Positions 42,198 through 50,766 of a DNA stretch of 64,000 nucleotides are shown piece after piece. The DNA comes from Legionella_C sp048541585 (GTDB taxonomy: Bacteria > Pseudomonadota > Gammaproteobacteria > Legionellales > Legionellaceae). The notes under the pieces were generated by a model, which saw only the letters and a program-made list of their open reading frames with translations, did no database searches and had not been told where the DNA came from. The stretch spans positions 2,604,001-2,668,000 of the forward strand of contig NZ_CP183303.1 of NCBI RefSeq assembly GCF_048541585.1, in the 5' to 3' direction. Numbering within the stretch: the first letter of the stretch is position 1; every line of letters starts with the position of its first letter. The translations under genes and the position numbers were made by a program.

Positions 42198-43220
42198 TTA
42201 TAAATACTCAAGTTGCAGAATTTCTGCAATTTGTACAGCATTTGTTGCTGCGCCTTTACGGATATTATCAGCTACTATCCACATATCTAGACCACAGGGA
42301 TGAGAAATATCCTCTCTAATTCTGCCGACAAAAACATCATCATGGCCAATTCCATGCGTAATTACTGTTGGATACTCTAGCTTTGCTAGATTATCGACTA
42401 CTTGTATCCCTGGCGCATTACGCAATATATTACGAGCATCATTAGCACTTAACGGTTCTTTTAGCTCCAGATGCACCGCTTCAGAATGTCCATATAATAC
42501 AGGTATTCTCACTGTAGTTGGGTTTATTCTAATTGTATCGTCTTCTAGGATTTTTTTTGTCTCCCATACCATCTTCATTTCTTCTTTGCTATAACCGTTT
42601 TCTAAGAATTCATCGATATGGGGAAGCGCATTAAAAGCAATTTGTTGTGGATATACTGACGCTTTAACTGGGCGACCATTAAGCAATTCGCCCACTTGTG
42701 ATACTAGCTCAGAAATGGCTTTTTTTCCAGTTCCAGAGACAGATTGATAAGTTGCCACGTTAATTCGTGTTATTCCTACTGCATCATAAATAGGTTTTAA
42801 GGCAACAACCATCTGAATAGTTGAACAATTTGGATTAGCAATAATTCCTCTTTGCTGATAATCTGCAATACGGTGTGCATTAACTTCAGGTACAACTAAA
42901 GGAATATCGTCATCATAACGAAAGCAAGATGTATTATCTATGACAATACAGCCAGCATCAACCGCAATCGGTGCATATATTTTTGATACAGAAGCTCCTG
43001 CTGAAAATAAAGCAACATCCGCTTGATTAAAATCAAAGGTGGCGAGATTTAGAACATCATATTCCGTATCTTTGAAAGTAACTGTCTTATCTAAGGAACG
43101 CTCACTAGCTAGAGGATAAAGATTACCAACTGGAAAATTTCGCTCTGCTAAAACAGTTAATATTGTTTCACCAACAGCGCCTGTTGCACCAACTACAGCA
43201 ACATTTAGTAATTTAGTCAT
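42198..43220 (-). CDS. asd: Aspartate-semialdehyde dehydrogenase
   Basis: Reduces aspartyl phosphate to the semialdehyde leading to lysine, diaminopimelate, threonine and methionine. The NADP-binding VVGATGAVGE is near residue 9, the nucleophile Cys132 is in NPNCSTIQM, and VATYQSVSGTGKKAI and RINPTTVRIPVLYGHSEAVHLE are present. The 340 residues match the Gram-positive/Legionella-type branch. It leads a tight leftward array asd-IPT-AnkH-like. Confidence 0.94.
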   Translation of the reverse strand: MTKLLNVAVVGATGAVGETILTVLAERNFPVGNLYPLASERSLDKTVTFKDTEYDVLNLATFDFNQADVALFSAGASVSKIYAPIAVDAGCIVIDNTSCFRYDDDIPLVVPEVNAHRIADYQQRGIIANPNCSTIQMVVALKPIYDAVGITRINVATYQSVSGTGKKAISELVSQVGELLNGRPVKASVYPQQIAFNALPHIDEFLENGYSKEEMKMVWETKKILEDDTIRINPTTVRIPVLYGHSEAVHLELKEPLSANDARNILRNAPGIQVVDNLAKLEYPTVITHGIGHDDVFVGRIREDISHPCGLDMWIVADNIRKGAATNAVQIAEILQLEYL

Positions 43221-43439
43221 ATATTAGCCTCTATTATCAATTTTTATTTAAGTATTTAATGGCTATAGTAGTACTGTCTTTGAAAGCTAGCAAAATTTTT
43301 TATTACAAAAAGCACTAATTTAAAATAATAATGCTAATTTTGCTTCTTATACTCTTAGTTATAAGATTTAAAAATGCTATTACAGACCTCTATAGCCCTT
43401 AATTAGGTTTTAACCATCAACTATTACTTTGTACATTTA

Positions 43440-43525
43440 TTTCCCGCCTACTTCCCGCGACTTGTTCGCTGGATCCAGTGCACTTGTTTAATTACTGGAG
43501 CCTGTTGGCAGGCTACGGAACGTAG
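43440..43525. repeat. REP-like element pair
   Basis: CCCGCGACTTGTTCGCTGGATCCAG and, about 35 bases on, CTGGAGCCTGTTGGCAGGCTACGG with GAACGTAGAC form an inverted arrangement of the CTGGATNCCGCG...GNACGTAGG family. The preceding 43221-43439 holds no recognised feature. Confidence 0.5.
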
Positions 43526-43528
43526 ACA

Positions 43529-43671
43529 GGGAGAAAGAGCGTTTTTCAACTGTTTTTGATTTTTGTCTAGTACAAAGAAAATATTAAAAGCACCCAACGT
43601 AATTTCATATTTACTTAATATTTTTTAATTATAATGTACTAAATTTAGTCAAAAACCAATAGGTATAATTT
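43529..43671 (+). repeat. Upstream region duplicated with the paralogue pair, copy 1
   Basis: From GGAGAAAGAG to the start codon this 143-base stretch is closely similar to 45263-45403, including CAACTGTTTTTGATTTTT, AGTACAAAGAAAATATTA, ATTATAATGTACTAAATTTA (first base differs) and AGGTATAATTT before the ATG. Conservation in AT-rich noncoding DNA indicates that the promoter and leader were duplicated together with the gene, so both copies are probably expressed alike. Confidence 0.8.
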
Positions 43672-45075
43672 ATGCCAGGTAATAATTATCCATCTGCAAA
43701 CAAAAATAATTTAAGCCGTAAAGGAGAGAAAGAAAGCTATATAGATAGTTTTTTTGCACCTAAGCCCAAAAAAGCTAGTTTAGTTGGCAAAGACTCAGTC
43801 AGTATTGTAGATAGTTTTTTAGGCACTCAACCTCTGCAAGAAGATACAGAAAGTCAAAGCACAGACAATTTTTTTGATCTACCTCTACAAGAGGGCCAGT
43901 TTTTAACAGTTAATTATAATTTACCGCCCTCGACTATTTCTAAAAATTTTAGCCATGTAATAAGATCATCAAATGCACCTGTATATTTACAATCTGACTA
44001 CCAAGCTAGTATAGTAAATAACAATAATCTACAACCTTACCGTCAACCGTATATAAACTTATCCAGTGGGATTTATCCTTCTAGTTCTAGTTCTACTTAT
44101 CCACAAATCTTCACTGGAAATCTCCATTTTCCAAGGAGCTACTCTCAGCTTAATAATCGTGAAAGTCAGGTTTATCAAAGGGCAGAAGTGTCTAACAGCC
44201 CTATAAAATCTCCTAAGCAAAAATCTAAAAGATCAAAGCCAAAAATGGTAGATCCTAATACAGGTAATCCTAGCAATGCACCAGATGCTGTTACTTATTC
44301 TACTTATTACAACAGCAGGCTGGTAGATCCTAATACAGGTAATCTTAGTAATGCATCAAATGCTGTTCCTCGCTCTACTTATTACCAATACAGGCTGGTA
44401 GATCCTAATACAGGTAATCTTAGTAATGCATCAAATGCTGTTCCTTATAGGCGATATATAACACATAAGGAATTAGAAGCTAAAATACAAATGAAAAATC
44501 AGCAGCTTAAAAAGTTAGATGCTACTTCTTCCTCTGCTGCTTCTGATCAAATAGGGGAAAGTGAGGAAGTAGCAAGTCAAAACGTAAACTTAAAAAAACT
44601 TAAAGTTAATGATACATCGACTATAACAACTATAGACTCAATTAATCCTGATAATTCTTTAGTTGACCTACCCATAGATAACGATACCTTTTTTGACAAC
44701 TCTTCAACAGAGCTTTTGCCTAATTACTCTACGGAGTCTCAAGGAATTGAAAATGATAATGTTGCTTCTTTATATGAGCTAAATAGCGAAGATGTGAGCC
44801 ATTCTATTAGCGCAGCAAGCTCAATAGAATCAGTAAATGAAAATGATTTTACCCTTTTTAAACATGTTGAAATGCCTCCTCCTAGCTACTCTAGCGGGCC
44901 ACAGAAAGTAGGTAATAATCAATCCGAGTCAGCTTTAGCGAACCAAAGTTTATTTAATTGCAAAAGTACCAAACAACTTTCAGAAGAGAAGAATAGTATT
45001 GAAACGCCATCAAATGAATTTGATGATTTAGCTAATTCATTTGAAGCTGAATTTAAATTTTCAACTTCTAACTAA
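43672..45075 (+). CDS. Low-complexity protein with three 25-residue repeats, paralogue 1
   Basis: 467 residues, rich in Ser, Asn and Gln, with no signal peptide and little predicted fold. A central tandem of three 75-bp units (44248-44322, 44323-44397, 44398-44472) encodes VDPNTGNLSNASNAVPRSTY-type repeats, preceded by a basic patch (KQKSKRSKPK). The C-terminal third is acidic and contains MPPPSYSS, with a PPSY motif at 403-406. The end FDDLANSFEAEFKFSTSN is identical to paralogue 2. No family recognised. Disorder, repeats, a possible WW-ligand and tandem duplication resemble secreted effectors; this is inference. Confidence 0.7.
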   Translation: MPGNNYPSANKNNLSRKGEKESYIDSFFAPKPKKASLVGKDSVSIVDSFLGTQPLQEDTESQSTDNFFDLPLQEGQFLTVNYNLPPSTISKNFSHVIRSSNAPVYLQSDYQASIVNNNNLQPYRQPYINLSSGIYPSSSSSTYPQIFTGNLHFPRSYSQLNNRESQVYQRAEVSNSPIKSPKQKSKRSKPKMVDPNTGNPSNAPDAVTYSTYYNSRLVDPNTGNLSNASNAVPRSTYYQYRLVDPNTGNLSNASNAVPYRRYITHKELEAKIQMKNQQLKKLDATSSSAASDQIGESEEVASQNVNLKKLKVNDTSTITTIDSINPDNSLVDLPIDNDTFFDNSSTELLPNYSTESQGIENDNVASLYELNSEDVSHSISAASSIESVNENDFTLFKHVEMPPPSYSSGPQKVGNNQSESALANQSLFNCKSTKQLSEEKNSIETPSNEFDDLANSFEAEFKFSTSN

Positions 45076-45088
45076 AAACTTTTATTTC

Positions 45089-45136
45089 CATTAAAACCAA
45101 AGCCATCATAGCTTCAGCAATGGACACAGCACGAAA
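45089..45136 (-). pseudogene. Fragment of the aroC 3' region left between the paralogues
   Basis: The + strand reads CATTAAAACCAAAGCCATCA and onward for 48 bases, nearly identical to 47023-47070 near the 3' end of the intact aroC gene, in the same orientation. Against copy 2's downstream DNA, a stretch of about 70 bases between TTTATTTCC and ATTAAAAC has been lost. The fragment shows that the duplicated segment once reached into aroC. Confidence 0.8.
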
Positions 45137-45142
45137 TTAAAT

Positions 45143-45258
45143 CCTCAGTTAAAATCTTTCTACAATCAATTAGTTGCTTCTGGAAAGAAAAAATGGTCGC
45201 TCTTACAGTACTGATGCATAAAATTATTGTTATTGCTACTGCTAGAATAAGAAATTTT
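45143..45258 (+). pseudogene. Remnant of an IS110/IS1111-type transposase C terminus
   Basis: Translation gives PQLKSFYNQLVASGKKK and, after a one-base frame change, MVALTVLMHKIIVIATARIR, the pattern FYxxLxAxGKxKxxALxxxMxKxxVIxxAxxR found at the end of IS110-family transposases. The rest of the element and its ends are missing. It lies between the aroC fragment and the duplicated leader of paralogue 2. Confidence 0.65.
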
Positions 45259-45262
45259 AATT

Positions 45263-45403
45263 GGAGAAAGAGAGTTTTCAACTGTTTTTGATTTTTATCC
45301 AGTACAAAGAAAATATTAGCTGTACTCCCTTTAATTTCATATTTAGTTAATATTTTTTAGTTATAATGTACTAAATTTAACCAAAAATTACTAGGTATAA
45401 TTT
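45263..45403 (+). repeat. Upstream region duplicated with the paralogue pair, copy 2
   Basis: Matches 43529-43671 over its whole 141 bases with scattered substitutions. Similarity begins abruptly at GGAGAAAGAG, where copy 1 adjoins a REP-like element and copy 2 adjoins the transposase remnant, marking the upstream duplication joint. Confidence 0.8.
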
Positions 45404-46939
45404 ATGGCAGGTAATAATTATCCATCTTCCAATAACAATAATCTAAACAGCAAAAAAAAGAAGGAAAGCTATACAAATCAATTTTTTCAGCGTCAAGCTC
45501 AGCCCAAAAAGGTTAGTTTAGTTAACAAAGATCCTGTCAGTATTGCAGATAGTTTTTTAGGTGAATCTCTGCAACAAAACACAGGAAGTCAGGATGCAGA
45601 CAATTTTTTTAACCAACCTTTACAAGAAAGCCAATTTTTATCAGCTAATTACAACTTACCGCCCTCTACTATTTATAGTAATTTCAGCAATGGAAAAGTA
45701 TCATTAAATGCTGTATATCTACCATCTACTTACCAAACTAGTGTAGTCAATAACAATAATCTAGAAGCCTATAATCAAGCGCATTTAGGTTTAGCAAGAG
45801 AAACTTATCATTCTAGTTTTGCTTATCCGCCAATCTCATCTAGAAATCCCCATTTTCCAATGAGCTACTCAGAGCCCAGTAATCATGAAAGTCAAATTTA
45901 TCAAAAAACAAAAATAGCTAATAGCACTAAAAGTTCTTCTAAGCAAAAATCTAAAAAATCAAAGCAAACGAGGGTAAATTCTCATACAGGAGAGTCTTCT
46001 AATGATCAAGATGCTATTCCTCGTTCTACTTATTATCGCCGCAGGCTTGTAGATCCTAAGACAGGTAAACCTAGTAATGAACCAAATGCTATTACTTATA
46101 GCGTTTATTGGAACCGTAGGCCTGTAGATCCTAAGACAGGTGAACCTAGTAATGCACCAAATGCTGTTTCTTATAGTTGGTATACAGCCCATGGCAAGTT
46201 AGACGCTATGATAAAGGAAAGGCAAAAGCCTAAAGTGCCAATAGGTGAAAGTGAGGAGGTTGTAAGTCAAAACGTAAAATTAAAGAAATCTAAACCTAAT
46301 GAGGCATTGGCTACAACACCTATAGACTTAGTTAGTCCTGATAATTCTTTAGTTGATCTACCCATAGATAACGATAACTTTTTTGACAACTCAACAGAGC
46401 TTTTGCCTAATTACTCTTCGGAATCTCAAGGAATTGAAAATGATAATGTTGCTTCTTTACACGAGCTAGATAGCGAAGATGTTAGCCATGCTATTAGCGC
46501 AGCAAGCTCAATAGAATCAATAAATGCAAATGATTTTACCTTTTTTGACTCATCTACCCTTCAACCTAGCGAATCTACTGACACACAAATAATTGACAAT
46601 TTTACTCTCATTAATTTAGAGGATTTAGATAATATACTAAATAGTGAAAAAGCCATCCCTATCCATTCTGTTAGCTCAGTCAATTCAATAGAATCAACAG
46701 ATGAAAATGACGCTGCCCGTTTTGAACATGTTGAAATGCCTCCTAGCTACTCTAGCAAGTCACAAAAAGTTGGTATTAATCAATCCAAATCACCTTTAGC
46801 GAGCCAAAGCTTATTTAATTGCAAAATTACTGAAAGGCTTTCAGCAGCAGAGCAGACAATTATTGAAACGCCATCAAATGAATTTGATGATTTAGCTAAT
46901 TCATTTGAAGCTGAATTTAAATTTTCAACTTCTAACTAA
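45404..46939 (+). CDS. Low-complexity protein with three 25-residue repeats, paralogue 2
   Basis: 511 residues, colinear with paralogue 1 from the first residues (MAGNNYPSSNNNNLNSKKKK against MPGNNYPSANKNNLSRKGEK) to the identical C terminus. Three 75-bp units (45974-46048, 46049-46123, 46124-46198) encode VDPKTGKPSNEPNAITYSVY-type repeats. The first unit has diverged (VNSHTGESS). An extra acidic segment of about 55 residues (FFDSSTLQPSESTDTQIIDN and onward) distinguishes it from paralogue 1. PPSY lies at 446-449. No family recognised; same interpretation and caveats as its neighbour. Confidence 0.7.
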   Translation: MAGNNYPSSNNNNLNSKKKKESYTNQFFQRQAQPKKVSLVNKDPVSIADSFLGESLQQNTGSQDADNFFNQPLQESQFLSANYNLPPSTIYSNFSNGKVSLNAVYLPSTYQTSVVNNNNLEAYNQAHLGLARETYHSSFAYPPISSRNPHFPMSYSEPSNHESQIYQKTKIANSTKSSSKQKSKKSKQTRVNSHTGESSNDQDAIPRSTYYRRRLVDPKTGKPSNEPNAITYSVYWNRRPVDPKTGEPSNAPNAVSYSWYTAHGKLDAMIKERQKPKVPIGESEEVVSQNVKLKKSKPNEALATTPIDLVSPDNSLVDLPIDNDNFFDNSTELLPNYSSESQGIENDNVASLHELDSEDVSHAISAASSIESINANDFTFFDSSTLQPSESTDTQIIDNFTLINLEDLDNILNSEKAIPIHSVSSVNSIESTDENDAARFEHVEMPPSYSSKSQKVGINQSKSPLASQSLFNCKITERLSAAEQTIIETPSNEFDDLANSFEAEFKFSTSN

Positions 46940-46972
46940 AAACTTTTATTTCCTTATAATTTAAGTGCAGAG

Positions 46973-48046
46973 CTAAATATTTTTTACTTCCATATTTTGG
47001 GCTTTATGCTGTAAATAATGATCCATTAAAACTAAAGCCATCATAGCTTCAGCAATGGGCACAGCACGAATACCAACACAAGGGTCATGACGACCTTTAG
47101 TAATGACTGTTACCTCTTCATTATAACGATTAATAGTTTTACCAGGCTTTACGATACTTGAAGTTGGTTTTAACGCAATACTAACTTCTAGCGGCTGTCC
47201 GGTAGAAATGCCTCCTAAAATACCACCCGCATGGTTGCTTAAAAATCCTTGTTTATCTATTTCATCGCGGTGCTCACTACCTAGTTGAGTTACTGCGGCA
47301 AATCCACTACCAATCTCTACTCCTTTTACCGCATTAATTGACATCATAGCCTGTGCAAGTGTTGCATCAAGCTTATCAAAAACGGGATCACCTAAGCCAA
47401 CCGGAACCCCTGCCGCATAAATATTAACGCGTGCACCAACTGAATCCCCTTGCCGGCGTAATTGGTCTATATAATCTGCCAATGCTTGTATTTGCCGCTT
47501 ATTAGGGCAGAAAAAGGGGTTATTATTAATTTCCTTTACATCCTCAAAATCTAAACAAAGCGTGCCCATTTGCTTTAAATAGCCTGTGATAGTTACGCCC
47601 AACGTTTCTTGTAAATAGAGTCTAGCAATGGCACCTGCCGCAACACGGGCAACTGTTTCTCTCGCTGAAGAGCGACCACCGCCGCGATAATCACGGTGTT
47701 TATATTTATGATGATAGGTAAAGTCTGCATGACCAGGACGAAATAAGTCCTTAATTTCATTATAATCTTTTGAACGTTGATCGGTATTATGGATAATAAG
47801 AGCAATGGGTGTTCCAGTTGTTAAGCCTTCAAAAATACCAGACAATATTTCAACGCTATCTTCCTCACGTCGTTGGGTTGTATATTTAGACTGCCCGGGC
47901 TTTCGTTTATCAAGAAAGGGTTGAATTTTTTCTTCCGTTAGTGCAAGGCCTGGCGGGCAACCATCTACAATACAACCCAGTGCCTTACCATGACTTTCAC
48001 CAAATGTGGTTACCGTAAATAGCTTACCGAATGTATTTCCGCTCAT
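46973..48046 (-). CDS. aroC: Chorismate synthase
   Basis: FMN-dependent last step of the shikimate pathway. Signatures: GESHGKALGCIVDGCPPGL, RRGEED-type RREEDSVEILSG, RPGHADFTYHHKYKHRDYRGGGRSSARETVARVAAGAIA, SNHAGGILGGISTGQPL and GRHDPCVGIRAVPIAEAM. The 357 residues match. prmB lies upstream with an eight-base gap, forming a prmB-aroC unit. Confidence 0.96.
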   Translation of the reverse strand: MSGNTFGKLFTVTTFGESHGKALGCIVDGCPPGLALTEEKIQPFLDKRKPGQSKYTTQRREEDSVEILSGIFEGLTTGTPIALIIHNTDQRSKDYNEIKDLFRPGHADFTYHHKYKHRDYRGGGRSSARETVARVAAGAIARLYLQETLGVTITGYLKQMGTLCLDFEDVKEINNNPFFCPNKRQIQALADYIDQLRRQGDSVGARVNIYAAGVPVGLGDPVFDKLDATLAQAMMSINAVKGVEIGSGFAAVTQLGSEHRDEIDKQGFLSNHAGGILGGISTGQPLEVSIALKPTSSIVKPGKTINRYNEEVTVITKGRHDPCVGIRAVPIAEAMMALVLMDHYLQHKAQNMEVKNI

Positions 48047-48054
48047 AACTTACC

Positions 48055-48966
48055 TTAAGATGCAAAATAATCTTTTAATTGCTGGGCAGTTAATAAAAAC
48101 ACGCCCTGACCACCATGTTCAAACTCAAGCCACGTAAAGGATAAATCTGGATAAGTATTAACAAGCTCTTCTTCACTATTGCCAACTTCAACAATTAAAA
48201 TACCATCTTTAGCTAAGTAGTGGTGAGCTTGTGTCAATATTTGCTGCACAATAGTTAGACCATTCTGACTAGTACGTAAAGCTATATCAGGTTCATGTAA
48301 ATATTCTTTTGGCAGTGAAAGCATTTCTGTATCACCTACATAAGGCGGGTTAGAAACGATAATATCATAATTTTTGTGCTCTACATTTTGCCAACAATCT
48401 GACTTTATTAAGTTAACAACATTTTCTAGCTGATGACGTTGGCGATTAATAGCCGCAACGTCTAAAGCATCGCCTGAAATATCCACAGCATCAACTATAG
48501 CGTCTGGGAAGGCATAACTACAAGCAATGGCAATACAGCCACTTCCAGTACATAAATCTAAAATCTGTTCAACCCGCTCAGGATTAACCCATGGAGAAAA
48601 TTGGCGCTCAATCAACTCAGCCAGCGGCGAACGTGGAATTAATACTCGCTCATCGACATAAAAAGGTAGCTCACAAAAATAAGCTTGTTTGGTAAGATAA
48701 GCTACAGGAATACGCGCCTTAATTCTTTTTTCTAACTGTTTAGCTAGAAATTGTTTCTCACTATTGGTTAAACGTGTTTGTAATAAAAAGGGATCAATTT
48801 TAAAAGGTAATGATAAGCTGCCTAAAATTAATGCTCGAATATCATCCCAAGCGTTATCTGTTCCATGTCCATAATAAAGTTCATGGCTATTTGCCTGAGT
48901 AAGGCCAAATCTTAAAAAATCAGCAATGGTATCTAGCTGCATAACATCATCTAAAGTTGCAAGCAT
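48055..48966 (-). CDS. prmB: 50S ribosomal protein L3 glutamine methyltransferase
   Basis: SAM-dependent N5-glutamine methyltransferase of ribosomal protein L3. A helical N-terminal domain is followed by the methyltransferase fold with VLIPRSPLAELIE, LDLCTGSGCIAIACSY (motif I) and the catalytic DIIVSNPPYVGDTEM (NPPY). PrmB is favoured over the related PrmC by the 303-residue length, RSPLAELIE and the position next to aroC and the divergent smr gene. Confidence 0.92.
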   Translation of the reverse strand: MLATLDDVMQLDTIADFLRFGLTQANSHELYYGHGTDNAWDDIRALILGSLSLPFKIDPFLLQTRLTNSEKQFLAKQLEKRIKARIPVAYLTKQAYFCELPFYVDERVLIPRSPLAELIERQFSPWVNPERVEQILDLCTGSGCIAIACSYAFPDAIVDAVDISGDALDVAAINRQRHQLENVVNLIKSDCWQNVEHKNYDIIVSNPPYVGDTEMLSLPKEYLHEPDIALRTSQNGLTIVQQILTQAHHYLAKDGILIVEVGNSEEELVNTYPDLSFTWLEFEHGGQGVFLLTAQQLKDYFAS

Positions 48967-49207
48967 TTTTATCTCTATTCCTTCTAATGAGCATATTTAC
49001 GGCAAATTGTAAGTTATTTATAAATTTTATCACAGACTTTTTACGATAGAACTTAATTATTCAAAAAGTCTTTGTAAAATAAACTTAAATAGAAATAAAG
49101 TTAATTTAATAAAGCCTTGGTTTTAAAGGCGTTTAGACAATAGTTAGCCAGAAATTACACTCTAAATAAGATATAATTTAATTAATTTACTATTTATAAG
49201 TTTGCTC

Positions 49208-49771
49208 ATGCCTAACGATGTGTCTGATGAAGATAAAGCCTTATTTCGGGCGGCTGTTAAAACAACAAGGCCTCTAAAAAAGAGCAATACAATTGAGCCT
49301 GAGCCAAAAATTACTCAGCGAAAATCGCCACCTAGTTCTAAATCTGTAGGACAAAAATCGCCACTTAAAGCTAGTTTAACCCAAGATTCCATTTACTTAT
49401 CTAATTATTATACTGAAGAAGTACAAACACAATCGATTCTCTCTTTTTGCCGCCCCGATATCCCTATTAAACGTTTACAAGAACTTAGGCAAGGAAAAAT
49501 ACCTTGGCAAGCTAAATTAGATTTACATGGTTATAAGGCTGAAACAGCAGCACAAATCTTAGTAGATTTTATTTTGCAAGAACTTGCTCAAGATCATCGC
49601 TGCTTATTAATTATTCATGGTAAAGGCAGTCATCGTGGTGAACCACCTATTCTTAAAAATTTAGTTAATCACTGGTTAAAACAAATTTCATCAGTACTCG
49701 CCTTCCATAGCGCCTTACCTAGGGAGGGGGGAGCGGGAGCACTATACGTTTTATTAAAGCGTAATCGTTAA
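49208..49771 (+). CDS. Smr-domain endonuclease-like protein (SmrB/YfcN type)
   Basis: 187 residues from ATG 49208 (MPNDVSDEDKALFRAAVKTTRP). The C-terminal Smr domain (about 105-187) shows LDLHGYKAETAAQILVDFI, LLIIHGKGSH and HSALPREGGAGALYVLLKR. In E. coli the divergent neighbour of prmB, SmrB, cleaves mRNA at collided ribosomes using the DLHG and HGxG motifs, which are both kept here. That role is transferred from family and position. An in-frame TTG lies six bases upstream, but ATG fits the family better. Confidence 0.88.
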   Translation: MPNDVSDEDKALFRAAVKTTRPLKKSNTIEPEPKITQRKSPPSSKSVGQKSPLKASLTQDSIYLSNYYTEEVQTQSILSFCRPDIPIKRLQELRQGKIPWQAKLDLHGYKAETAAQILVDFILQELAQDHRCLLIIHGKGSHRGEPPILKNLVNHWLKQISSVLAFHSALPREGGAGALYVLLKRNR

Positions 49772-49944
49772 AAGACCTAACATTTCTGTTATCGCTATAA
49801 CTTTATTTTTCTTTCATAAGTAGTTTAATAAATTTATTTTATTTTACTTACACAGCGTACATTTTTTATTTAAAATGACGGGTTTAGATTGAATTTTTAA
49901 TTATAAAAGTTTACCATCAGACCAAAGTTTTGAGTCCATTTAAT

Positions 49945-50580
49945 ATGAGTAAATTACCTATTATTATTGGCATTTCTGGCCCTTCAGCTTCTGGCAAAAG
50001 TCTTTTAGCCAATACAATTGTAAATGAGCTCGGTTCAGATCAAGTAGTAGTTATCTCAGAAGACGCTTATTATAAAGATAATAGCCACTTACCTTTAACA
50101 GAGCGAGAAAAGATTAACTACGACCATCCTAATGCTTTTGATCATGCCTTGCTATGTGCCCATCTTAAGCGCTTACAGAAAGGTGAAACAGTAGAAATAC
50201 CTATTTATTCCCATTCAAAGCATATTCGTTTAGCGGAAACACGTCGTATAGGTCGTCATGCCATTATTGTTTTAGAAGGAATCTTATTATTTACCGATAA
50301 AGATCTACGAGAAACTATGGATATACGTATTTTTATGTCTACTCCGCTAGATATTTGTTTAACTCGTCGATTAAAACGTGATGTTGTAGAACGACATCGC
50401 TCCTTTGAATCCGTTGTTCATCAGTATGAGACAACTGTTCGACCTATGTATTTGCAATTTATTGAGCCTTCAAGCCGTTATGCTGATATCATTGTTCCGC
50501 GAGGTGGCGAAAATCGTATTGCTATTGATATGATTCAAGCAAAAATGCGCGAGTTACTCGCTGCCCATCAGGCTGATTAA
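49945..50580 (+). CDS. udk: Uridine kinase
   Basis: Pyrimidine salvage: phosphorylates uridine and cytidine. Walker A GISGPSASGKS near residue 9, SEDAYYKD, YDHPNAFDHALL, IPIYSHSKHIR and RLKRDVVERHRSFESVVHQY are the family signature. The start is set at ATG 49945 (211 residues; E. coli 213). An in-frame TTG at 49930 adds five residues, and the ribosome site is weak for either. Confidence 0.94.
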   Translation: MSKLPIIIGISGPSASGKSLLANTIVNELGSDQVVVISEDAYYKDNSHLPLTEREKINYDHPNAFDHALLCAHLKRLQKGETVEIPIYSHSKHIRLAETRRIGRHAIIVLEGILLFTDKDLRETMDIRIFMSTPLDICLTRRLKRDVVERHRSFESVVHQYETTVRPMYLQFIEPSSRYADIIVPRGGENRIAIDMIQAKMRELLAAHQAD

Positions 50581-50596
50581 AATTTTAATCATTCAG

Positions 50597-50711
50597 ATAA
50601 TGGTGTTAACTTAAGATAATTTTCATGTAGGTTGGGCCTTGGCCCAACAATGGCCACGTGAATGTTGGGCCAAGGCCCAACCTACAATGCTACGGGCTTA
50701 GACACCATTAT
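50597..50711. repeat. Intact GGCC-palindrome MITE with ATAATGGTGT ends
   Basis: 115 bases with perfect 10-bp terminal inverted repeats (ATAATGGTGT at 50597-50606, ACACCATTAT at 50702-50711). Two inner palindromes, TTGGGCCTTGGCCCAA and TTGGGCCAAGGCCCAA, are flanked by TGTAGG and CCTACA, so the entire element can fold into one long hairpin. It has no coding capacity. This is the best-preserved copy in the window and defines the family. Confidence 0.85.
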
Positions 50712-50766
50712 ATGAGCGCCTGTCAAACCTTAATAGATTTCTAATAATGCTAAGGGGACTTTATTT

